The position numbers were made by a program, and so were the translations under genes. DNA of 12,380 bases from Xanthobacteraceae bacterium. Lineage in GTDB: Bacteria > Pseudomonadota > Alphaproteobacteria > Rhizobiales > Xanthobacteraceae. The stretch is taken from positions 1 to 12,380 of the forward strand of contig JASHQO010000401.1 in assembly GCA_030039105.1 (NCBI GenBank), written 5' to 3'. Positions 6,501 through 11,946 of this stretch are shown here, piece after piece. Numbering within the stretch: the stretch's first letter is position 1; every line of letters begins with the position of its first letter. Below the pieces are notes generated by a model, which did not search any database, was not told the DNA's origin, and worked only from the letters and a program-made list of their open reading frames with translations.

Positions 6501-6529
6501 GCCACCAACCGTGCCACCAACCGTGCCAT
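6501..6529. repeat. 12-bp tandem repeat, two full copies plus a partial copy
   Basis: GCCACCAACCGT occurs twice exactly (6501-6512, 6513-6524) and is followed by GCCAT. It lies just upstream of the preferred hemW start. Read on the minus strand from the ATG at 6529 it would encode ARLV twice. Being a multiple of three, copy-number change would not shift frame. Confidence 0.8.
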
Positions 6530-6567
6530 GGCGCGATGGATAAGATCGCGTTAGCACTGTCCGATTC

Positions 6568-6687
6568 CGTCATTGCGAGGAGCGAAGCAACGACGCAATC
6601 CAGTGCGGCGTCTCAGAAGCGGATTGCTTCGCGGAGCTTGTCATCGGGCCGGCCGCTTCGGGCCGGACCCGTTGGCTCGCAATGATG
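6568..6687. repeat. REP-like palindromic intergenic repeat (CGTCATTGCGAG type), copy 1
   Basis: The left end CGTCATTGCGAG and the right end CTCGCAATGATG are near-perfect inverted repeats. Inside is a second pair, GCAATCC (6595-6601) with GGATTGC (6621-6627). The same end sequences recur at 11880-11943. This is the extragenic palindromic repeat type common between genes in Bradyrhizobium-like genomes. It fills the hemW-rdgB gap, is likely to fold as RNA, and carries no gene. Confidence 0.8.
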
Positions 6688-6704
6688 GAGAGGCTTGGCC
6701 GCAC

Positions 6705-7418
6705 TCAGCCTAGGCACGCCTCTGCGAGCTTCACGAAAGCGCGCGCGCGGTGCGACAGGCCGCGGCCGCGCGGCGGCAGCCCGTGTTTTTCTTCGCTCGA
6801 CATTTCGCCGAAGGTACGCGTGTAACCGTCCGGCAGGAACATCGGATCGTAGCCAAAACCTTTATCGCCCCGCGGCGGCCACACCAGGGTGCCGTCGACC
6901 TTGGCCTCGAAATCCTCGACATGGCCATCGGGCCAGGCGACGCACAGCGCCGAGACGAAATGCGCCTTGCGCTTGTCGGGCGCCGTCGCGCCGCGCTCGC
7001 GCAATTTTCGGTCGATCGTTGCCATGGCATGAGCGAAGTCCTTATCGGGTCCGGCCCAGCGCGCCGAATAAATGCCGGGCTCGCCATCGAGCGCATCGAC
7101 CACAAGGCCGGAGTCATCGGCAAACGCCGGCAAGCCCGCCGCCTGCGCCGCCGCTTGCGCCTTGATCCGCGCGTTGTCGCGAAAGCTCGTCCCGGTCTCG
7201 TCCGGCTCCGGCAGGCCAAGCTCGCCCGCCGATGTGGCCTCGATGCCGTACGGTGCAAGCAATTCGCGCATCTCGGCAAGCTTGCCGGGATTGTGGGTCG
7301 CAATGAGCAGGCGACAGACGGCAGACGACGGAGGGCAGATTTTCCGGTGCGGACGCGGCGATTTGGCGTCGACCGTCCGTCGTCTGTCATCCGTCGTCCG
7401 TCGTCCGTCGTCCGTCAT
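6705..7418 (-). CDS. rdgB: non-canonical purine NTP pyrophosphatase RdgB/HAM1 with repeat-derived N-terminus
   Basis: Hydrolyses XTP, ITP and dITP to monophosphates, keeping deaminated purines out of nucleic acids. The 237-residue product shows the family blocks: LLIATHNPGKLAEMRELL (37-54), AFADDSGLVVDAL (98-110), PGIYSARWAG (114-123), GDKGFGYDPMF (184-194) and LSHRARAF (221-228). The family normally begins about two residues before LLIATHN and is about 200 residues long. Here the first 35 residues (MTDDGRRTTDDRRR and on) come from a heptanucleotide tandem repeat at 7377-7425 and related sequence. No ATG, GTG or TTG lies between that extension and the conserved domain, so ATG 7418 is the only evident start; no good ribosome binding site precedes it. 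It lies 11 nt after the rph stop, so translational coupling is likely. Confidence 0.92.
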   Translation of the reverse strand: MTDDGRRTTDDRRRTVDAKSPRPHRKICPPSSAVCRLLIATHNPGKLAEMRELLAPYGIEATSAGELGLPEPDETGTSFRDNARIKAQAAAQAAGLPAFADDSGLVVDALDGEPGIYSARWAGPDKDFAHAMATIDRKLRERGATAPDKRKAHFVSALCVAWPDGHVEDFEAKVDGTLVWPPRGDKGFGYDPMFLPDGYTRTFGEMSSEEKHGLPPRGRGLSHRARAFVKLAEACLG

Positions 7419-7425
7419 CCGTCAT
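7377..7425. repeat. heptanucleotide tandem repeat (CCGTCRT), seven units, spanning the rdgB start
   Basis: Seven consecutive 7-bp units of CCGTCGT/CCGTCAT (one is CTGTCAT), flanked by partial units, so periodicity extends from 7373 to 7429. On the minus strand three units contain ATG, at 7425, 7418 and 7390. Because 7 is not a multiple of 3, these lie in three different frames, yet each begins MTDDGR. Only 7418 reads into RdgB; 7425 stops after 12 codons; 7390 enters another frame. The array fills the space between the rph stop and the rdgB body. Confidence 0.92.
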
Positions 7426-7429
7426 CCGC

Positions 7430-8143
7430 TTACATCACCGCCATCTTCTGCAGGTCGACGAGCTTGGCGATGCCCTTGCGCGCCAAGGCCAGCAGCGCGG
7501 CGAACTGGTCTTCGGAAAACGGCGTCTTCTCGGCGGTGGCCTGGATCTCGACGATATTGCCGGTGCCGGTGAGGACGAAATTGGCGTCGGTGTCGGCCTG
7601 CGAATCTTCCGCGTAGTCGAGATCGAGCACCGCCACGCCGCCGCAGACGCCGCAGGAGATCGCCGCGATGTGGTCGCGCAACACGTCCATCTGCACCATG
7701 TCGCGATTCTTCATCCAGGCGATGCAATCGTAGAGCGCGATCCAGGCGCCGGTGATCGAGGCGGTGCGGGTGCCGCCGTCGGCCTGGATGACGTCGCAGT
7801 CGACGGTGATCTGGCGCTCGCCGAGCGCCTTGAGATCGACCACCGCACGCAGACTCCGTCCGATCAGGCGCTGGATTTCGACGGTGCGCCCGCTCTGCTT
7901 GCCGGCCGACGCTTCGCGCCGGGTGCGTTCCAGCGTGGCGCGCGGCAGCATGCCGTATTCGGCGGTGATCCAGCCGCGGCCCTGGCCCTTGAGCCACGGC
8001 GGCAGGCGGTCTTCCAGGGTGGCGGTGACCAGCACGTGGGTCTCGCCGAATTTGACGAAGCATGAGCCTTCGGCGTATTTCACCACGCCGCGTTCCAGCG
8101 AAACCGGACGCAATTCATCGGACTGTCGGCGGCTCGGCCGCAT
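7430..8143 (-). CDS. rph: ribonuclease PH
   Basis: Phosphorolytic 3'-to-5' exoribonuclease that trims the 3' ends of tRNA precursors and other RNAs, working as a hexameric ring. The 237 residues match the family's usual length. Signatures: the start MRPSRRQSDELRPV, GQGRGWITAEYGMLPRAT (53-70), GRTVEIQRLIGRSLRAVVD (85-103) with Arg86 for phosphate binding, and DVIQADGGTRTASITGA (117-133). The catalytic block LDLDYAEDSQADTD (173-186) places Asp180 and Asp186 at the positions known from bacterial RNase PH. The start is supported by GAGGAG 8 nt before ATG 8143. It is the first gene of the likely rph-rdgB(-hemW) unit, and nothing suggests loss of function. Confidence 0.97.
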   Translation of the reverse strand: MRPSRRQSDELRPVSLERGVVKYAEGSCFVKFGETHVLVTATLEDRLPPWLKGQGRGWITAEYGMLPRATLERTRREASAGKQSGRTVEIQRLIGRSLRAVVDLKALGERQITVDCDVIQADGGTRTASITGAWIALYDCIAWMKNRDMVQMDVLRDHIAAISCGVCGGVAVLDLDYAEDSQADTDANFVLTGTGNIVEIQATAEKTPFSEDQFAALLALARKGIAKLVDLQKMAVM

Positions 8144-8189
8144 GCTTGGTTCTCCTCGGCAGCCGCCGCGACGCGCCGGCTGGCCACGC

Positions 8190-8227
8190 TTTTAGAGCAT
8201 GATCCCGGCCAGGGAAATCCGTTTTAA
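8190..8227. repeat. degenerate GAGCATGATC-type rhizobial intergenic repeat
   Basis: TTTTAGAGCATGATCCCG followed about ten bases later by GGAAATCCGTTTT resembles, from memory, one half of a repeat common in Bradyrhizobium-like genomes; the usual mirrored GATCATGCTC end is missing. It lies in the divergent rph / MmgE-PrpD gap. Just beyond it, GCAATGACAGG (8270-8280) resembles an end of the CGTCATTGCGAG repeat. No promoter could be identified in this gap. Confidence 0.45.
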
Positions 8228-8288
8228 GGCACGTTGCCAGCCGCGTGGCCTTGCCGTTACGCTCCGCCGGCAATGACAGGAGGCCGAC

Positions 8289-9677
8289 ATGGCGGCGGAG
8301 ACGACCCAGGCGCTGGCGCAATTCGCATCGGCGTTGCGCTACGACGACATTCCGCCTCGCGTGCGCGATCACTGCAAGAAGCTGCTGCTCGATGCGCTTG
8401 CTTGCGCGGTCGCCGGCCGCTTGGGCGAGGAGACCGGGCAGGTTGCGGCGCTGGCCTCGGGCTTGGCGCAGTCGAGCGAAGCGAGCGTGATCGGCGGCGC
8501 GCACCTATCGCTTGCCGGCGCCACGCTCTTGAACGCTTATCTGGTCACCGCGGTGACCATGTGCGACGTGCATCGCGAGACCATGACTCACGTCACGCCG
8601 GAGGTGATGCCGCCGGCGCTCGCCATCGCCGAGCGCGACGGGCTCAGCGGCCGCGCCCTGCTCACTGCGCTCGCGGCCGGTTGCGAGGTGACGACCCGCG
8701 TCGGTGTCGGCACCGACTATTTGAAATTCCGCGCCCGCGGCTGGCACGGTCCCGGCATTTTTGGTCCGTTCGGCGCTGCGGCCGCGGTCGGCGCACTGTT
8801 GAAATTCGACGCCGAGACCATGGCGCGCGCCTTCGGGCTTGCCGGCAGTCAGGCCGCCGGCACGTTCGCGGCCTGGGGCACGCCGACGGTGAAATTCCAT
8901 CAATGCCGCGGCGCGCTGTCGGGACTGATGGCAGCGCTGTTGGCGCAGCAAAAATTCGTCGCCACCCACGAATTCCTCAGCGCCAAGGACGGCGGCCTCT
9001 ACACAACTTATGTCGACGGCGGCAGCCCTGAGCTTGCCGTGGCCGATCTCGGCCAGCATTGGGAGCTCGAGCGCATCGCCATGCGGCTATGGCCGTCGGC
9101 GACGCTGATCCAGGGCATGAACACGGCGCTGTTCGATCTGCTCGGCAAGAACCAAATCCAGACCGCGCAGGTCCGCAAGGTGCGGGTGGCTTTGAGCCCG
9201 CAGGCGTTCGCCATGCACGGCGGCTTCGCGACCTACAAGGCGAAATTCGAAGCGCTGCTTTCGGCGCACTACACGGCAGCCGTCATCCTGCACGATCGCG
9301 CGCTGACGCAAGCGCAATTCGAGCCCGGCCGCTACGACGATGCAAAACTGCGCGCCTTTGCGGCCAAGCAGGTCGAAGTCCGGGCCGAGCCGTCGGTCGG
9401 CGGCTCGCAGGCCATCGTCGATATCGAGCTTGCCGACGGCAAAACCCTGTCGAACCGTTGCGAGCATCCGCTCGGCGCGTTCGAAAACCCGGTGTCGCGC
9501 GCCCAGATCGAGCAAAAATTCCGCACCTATGCGCAAGGCTTCCTGCCCGACGCCCACATCGCCGCCGTGATCGCCGCCGTCGATCGGCTGGAGGATTTCG
9601 GCGAGATCGGGCGCCTGATGGATTTGCTACGCATCGCGCCGCGGGCCGGCGCACGCACCATGGCGGCGGCGGAATGA
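8289..9677 (+). CDS. MmgE/PrpD family protein
   Basis: A 462-residue member of the family that includes 2-methylcitrate dehydratase (PrpD), cis-aconitate decarboxylase and iminodisuccinate epimerase. Visible landmarks: LLLDALACAVAG (32-43), LNAYLV (81-86) in place of the usual NG-containing segment, THVTPEVMPPALA (100-112), RGWHGPGIFGPFGAAAAVGA (150-169) and VKFHQCRGALSG (201-212) with Lys202 and His204. The later motif usually reading YPxCxxxH appears as LWPSATLIQG (267-276), lacking Cys and His, so it is probably not a standard PrpD. ATG 8289 has AGGAGG 5 nt upstream. It stands alone, with no propionate or methylcitrate genes beside it, and its stop abuts a truncated GNAT reading frame on the other strand, suggesting that it was inserted here. 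The substrate cannot be predicted. Confidence 0.9.
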   Translation: MAAETTQALAQFASALRYDDIPPRVRDHCKKLLLDALACAVAGRLGEETGQVAALASGLAQSSEASVIGGAHLSLAGATLLNAYLVTAVTMCDVHRETMTHVTPEVMPPALAIAERDGLSGRALLTALAAGCEVTTRVGVGTDYLKFRARGWHGPGIFGPFGAAAAVGALLKFDAETMARAFGLAGSQAAGTFAAWGTPTVKFHQCRGALSGLMAALLAQQKFVATHEFLSAKDGGLYTTYVDGGSPELAVADLGQHWELERIAMRLWPSATLIQGMNTALFDLLGKNQIQTAQVRKVRVALSPQAFAMHGGFATYKAKFEALLSAHYTAAVILHDRALTQAQFEPGRYDDAKLRAFAAKQVEVRAEPSVGGSQAIVDIELADGKTLSNRCEHPLGAFENPVSRAQIEQKFRTYAQGFLPDAHIAAVIAAVDRLEDFGEIGRLMDLLRIAPRAGARTMAAAE

Positions 9678-9678
9678 C

Positions 9679-9870
9679 CAGCCAGCCGGTATCGGCGCCG
9701 TCAGCCATGATGATGCGGATCTGCGTCACGTCCCACCGGCGGCGGAAGCTTGCCGCCTGAACGTCCGGGTCGAGTTTCAGGTCACGGTTAACATATTCCC
9801 TCTCGGCAAAATAAAGCCGAAAGCAACAGTCGAAACCCTTCGGCACAGCCGGCCGAAGCGCCAAATTCAT
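9679..9870 (-). pseudogene. GNAT acetyltransferase remnant (N-terminal 64 residues only)
   Basis: The minus frame from ATG 9870 reads MNLALRPAVPKGFDCCFRLY, FAEREYVNRDLKLDPDVQAA, SFRRRWDVTQIRIIMADGAD, TGWL. This closely resembles the first beta-alpha region of small rhizobial GNAT N-acetyltransferases (pattern: RPA-PxDFDYCxRLYF, AASFRxQWDVTQVRII, DGADIGWL), recalled from memory rather than searched. After W63-L64 the frame runs into the complement of the MmgE/PrpD 3' end and becomes Pro/Arg-rich nonsense; the acetyl-CoA-binding Q/RxxGxG/A segment is absent. The homology stops within two bases of the MmgE/PrpD stop codon. No C-terminal GNAT piece is seen on the far side of that gene (8144-8288). 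A translated fragment would not be active. Confidence 0.72.
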
Positions 9871-9893
9871 GGCACAAACTTAGCGGTCGCCGG

Positions 9894-9916
9894 TCCGGCT
9901 TGAAAGGCGAGCCGGA
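9894..9916 (+). other. stem-loop in the hrcA leader
   Basis: TCCGGCT (9894-9900) and AGCCGGA (9910-9916) form a perfect 7-bp stem with a 9-nt loop, ending 35 nt before the hrcA GTG. It has no T-tract. A role in hrcA expression is possible but nothing else supports it, and no CIRCE operator is present here. Confidence 0.35.
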
Positions 9917-9951
9917 ATGGCCAATTCTCGCCGGCAGAAGGGGAGTGAGCC

Positions 9952-11037
9952 GTGGCCAGCCACGACGTACCCGTCGGCGCCAACCAGGTCGGCCTTGCGC
10001 AGCTCAACGAGCGCTCGCGCGAGATTTTTCGTCAGGTGGTCGAAAGCTATCTGGCGACCGGCGAGCCGGTCGGCTCGCGCAACCTGTCGCGCATCATTCC
10101 GATGACGTTGTCGCCGGCGTCGGTGCGCAACGTGATGTCGGACCTCGAACAGCTCGGCCTCGTCTACGCGCCGCATACCTCCGCCGGCCGCCTGCCGACC
10201 GAGAGGGGTTTGCGCTTCTTCGTCGACGCGTTGATGCAGATCGGCGACCTCACCGAGAACGATCGTCAGGCCATCGAGGCGCAGGTTGCGGCGTCCGGCC
10301 AGGCCAAATCGGTCGAGACGGCGCTCACCGAGGCGTCGGGCCTGCTCTCGGGCCTCACCCGCGCCGCCGGCGTCGTGCTGACGGCGAAGTCGAACCTGAG
10401 GCTCAAGCACGTCGAGTTCGTGCGTCTCGAGCCCGAGCGGGCGCTGGTGGTGATGGTCGCCGAAGACGGCCAGGTCGAGAACCGCGTGCTCAATGTCCCG
10501 GTCGGCTTGCCGACCTCGGCGCTGGCCGAAGCGTCGAATTTCCTGAACGCGCATATCCGCGGCATGACCATCGCCGAGGCGAGGGCGGAGCTGGAGCGGG
10601 CGCTGCAAGCGCGCCAGGCCGAGCTCGACGAGCTGACCCAGCGGATCGTTGCCAACGGGCTCGCTAGCTGGTCGGGCGGCGAGAGCGACGAGCGCAAGCT
10701 GATCGTCCGCGGCCAGGCCCATTTGCTCGAAGACTTGCGGGCGCTCGCCGACCTGGAGCGGGTGCGGCTGTTGTTCGACGATCTGGAAACCCGCCGCGAG
10801 GTGATCGACCTTCTCGGCCGCGCCGAACAGGCCGAAGGCGTTCGTATCTTCATCGGCTCGGAGAACAAGCTGTTCTCGTTGTCGGGTTCCTCCACCATCG
10901 TCGCGCCTTATCACGATGCCTCCGGCCGCATCGTCGGCGTGCTCGGCGTCATCGGCCCGACCCGGCTCAACTATGCCCGGGTCATCCCCATGGTGGACTA
11001 TACCGCCAAGGTGGTGAGCAAGCTGTTGGGGGGCTGA
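9952..11037 (+). CDS. hrcA: heat-inducible transcriptional repressor HrcA
   Basis: Repressor of class I heat-shock genes, which binds CIRCE operators with GroEL as co-regulator. The 361-residue protein has an N-terminal winged helix (RSREIFRQVVESYLATGEPV, GSRNLSRIIP, LSPASVRNVMSDLEQLGLVY, about 21-72), the conserved PHTSAGRLPTERGLRFFVD (74-92), the central GAF-like region (VVLTAKSNLRLKHVEFVRLE) and the C-terminal signature GPTRLNYARVIPMVDYTAKV (335-354). Start GTG 9952 has AGGGGAG 6 nt upstream, and no better in-frame start exists. grpE follows 234 bp later, a common heat-shock arrangement. Neither hrcA nor grpE has a CIRCE (TTAGCACTC-N9-GAGTGCTAA) within this window, so its targets probably lie elsewhere, for example groESL. 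Confidence 0.97.
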   Translation: MASHDVPVGANQVGLAQLNERSREIFRQVVESYLATGEPVGSRNLSRIIPMTLSPASVRNVMSDLEQLGLVYAPHTSAGRLPTERGLRFFVDALMQIGDLTENDRQAIEAQVAASGQAKSVETALTEASGLLSGLTRAAGVVLTAKSNLRLKHVEFVRLEPERALVVMVAEDGQVENRVLNVPVGLPTSALAEASNFLNAHIRGMTIAEARAELERALQARQAELDELTQRIVANGLASWSGGESDERKLIVRGQAHLLEDLRALADLERVRLLFDDLETRREVIDLLGRAEQAEGVRIFIGSENKLFSLSGSSTIVAPYHDASGRIVGVLGVIGPTRLNYARVIPMVDYTAKVVSKLLGG

Positions 11038-11089
11038 GTTTTTCGTCACCCCGCGGGGCGCGCGTAGCGCGCCTCGAAGGGCGACGGCA

Positions 11090-11115
11090 ACCAAGTCGGC
11101 AATTGCCGACTTGGT
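11090..11115. repeat. 26-bp perfect palindrome
   Basis: Each half reads ACCAAGTCGGCAA on its own strand with no central gap (11090-11102 and 11103-11115). It sits inside the hrcA-grpE repeat element, 53 bp after the hrcA stop. A gapless palindrome this long is improbable by chance. It could fold as a cruciform or RNA hairpin, but lacks a T-tract typical of an intrinsic terminator. Confidence 0.9.
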
Positions 11116-11125
11116 CATTAAGATG

Positions 11126-11147
11126 ATCGAAATCGAGCGATTTCGAT
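11126..11147. repeat. hairpin with 10-bp arms and 2-nt loop
   Basis: ATCGAAATCG (11126-11135) and CGATTTCGAT (11138-11147) are exact reverse complements separated only by AG. It follows the 26-bp palindrome by 10 bp, so the hrcA-grpE element holds two independent near-perfect hairpins side by side. No T-tract follows. Confidence 0.85.
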
Positions 11148-11271
11148 TGGCGCCTGAGCAACATCGTTCGAGACGCGCCGTTGGGGCGCTTCTCAGGATA
11201 AGGGGAAGGGACGCTTGATTTTTACCGCCCGAGCCCTGATATGCGGGGCCAGCAAAGCTATGGGATGAGAC

Positions 11272-11868
11272 ATGACGAGAGAGACCGCTCGCGCTGAGGA
11301 CGAAGCGGCCGATAAGCCCGAGGCCGCGGCCGCCGCGCCGGAACCGACCCCTTCCACCGCGCTCGAGCGCGAGCATGCCGAGATGAAGGACCGGCTGCTG
11401 CGCACGCTCGCCGAGATGGAGAACTTGCGCAAGCGGACCGAGCGCGAGGTCGCCGAGTCGCGGCTTTATGGCGTCACGTCGTTCGCCCGCGACATGCTCG
11501 GCGTTGCCGACAATATGCGCCGCGCGCTCGAGGCGCTGCCGCCGCAGGCGCGCGCCAGCGCCGAGCCCGGCATCAAGGCGCTGGTCGAGGGCGTCGAATT
11601 GACCGAGCGCGAACTGTTGAAGGCGCTGGAGAAGAACGGGGTGCGTCAGTTCACCCCGCACGGCGAGAAATTCGACCCGAACGTCCATCAGGCGATGTTC
11701 GAAGTGCCCGATCCATCGGTGCCGGCCGGCAGCATCGTCCAGGTGGTGCAGCCCGGCTACATGATCGGCGAGCGCGTGTTGCGCCCGGCTCTGGTCGGCG
11801 TCTCCAAGGGCGGCCCGAAGGTCGCGCCCAATGCCGCGTCGAGCAACGACAACAAGGCCGCAGTTTAA
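11272..11868 (+). CDS. grpE: nucleotide exchange factor GrpE
   Basis: Co-chaperone that dimerises and releases ADP from DnaK, and acts as a thermosensor in the DnaK cycle. The 198-residue protein has an acidic, Ala/Pro-rich disordered N-terminus (1-30), a long coiled-coil helix (LEREHAEMKDRLLRTLAEME, NLRKRTEREVAESR, about 31-64), the helical bundle (FARDMLGVADNMRRALEAL), and the C-terminal beta domain with the GrpE signature: FDPNVHQAMFEVPDPSVPAG (134-153), then IVQVVQPGYMIGERVLRPAL (155-174) and VGVSK. A short polar tail follows. ATG 11272 is chosen because it opens the acidic tail; the upstream GGGATGAG is only a weak ribosome binding site. dnaK is not in the window. The 3' end runs into a REP-like repeat. 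Confidence 0.97.
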   Translation: MTRETARAEDEAADKPEAAAAAPEPTPSTALEREHAEMKDRLLRTLAEMENLRKRTEREVAESRLYGVTSFARDMLGVADNMRRALEALPPQARASAEPGIKALVEGVELTERELLKALEKNGVRQFTPHGEKFDPNVHQAMFEVPDPSVPAGSIVQVVQPGYMIGERVLRPALVGVSKGGPKVAPNAASSNDNKAAV

Positions 11869-11879
11869 GATTTTTCCGC

Positions 11880-11943
11880 CGTCATTGCGAGGCGCCACCG
11901 GGTCCGGCCAGTTATGGATTGCTTCGCTTCGCTCGCAATGACG
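11880..11943. repeat. REP-like palindromic intergenic repeat (CGTCATTGCGAG type), copy 2
   Basis: The left end CGTCATTGCGAG (11880-11891) and right end CTCGCAATGACG (11932-11943) are exact reverse complements. GGATTGCTTCG inside matches the inner arm of copy 1 at 6621. It is shorter than copy 1 (64 against 120 bp). It sits in the 78-bp gap between the convergent grpE stop and the stop of the next minus-strand gene, where its RNA hairpin could act as a bidirectional 3' end. Confidence 0.85.
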
Positions 11944-11946
11944 AGG

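Larger units (their letters stand above)
11044..11210. repeat. mosaic palindromic element between hrcA and grpE
   Basis: The gap between hrcA and grpE is filled by nested inverted repeats. The outer arms (11044-11086, with GCCTCGAAGGGCGACGG; 11162-11210, with CGTTCGAGACGCGCC and TTCTCAGGATAAGG) resemble the two ends of a REP-type repeat common in Bradyrhizobium-like genomes. Within the left arm is a hairpin GGCGCGC-GTA-GCGCGCC (11057-11073). The centre holds a 26-bp perfect palindrome (11090-11115) and then a 10-bp-arm hairpin (11126-11147). No gene is visible. The transcript would fold strongly, which may separate hrcA from grpE expression. Confidence 0.7.

Noticed and set aside
6551..6559. 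CIRCE-like half-site TTAGCACTG
   Set aside because: The required GAGTGCTAA half is absent nine bases downstream, and the site lies behind rdgB next to a REP-like repeat, not before a chaperone gene.
7377..7425. CRISPR array
   Set aside because: The units are 7 bp with no spacers; it is a simple tandem repeat.
9880..11898. A 672-codon open frame on the minus strand across hrcA and grpE
   Set aside because: It is antisense to two firmly identified genes, is rich in His/Arg/Gly/Asp repeats typical of shadow frames in GC-rich DNA, and shows no domain.
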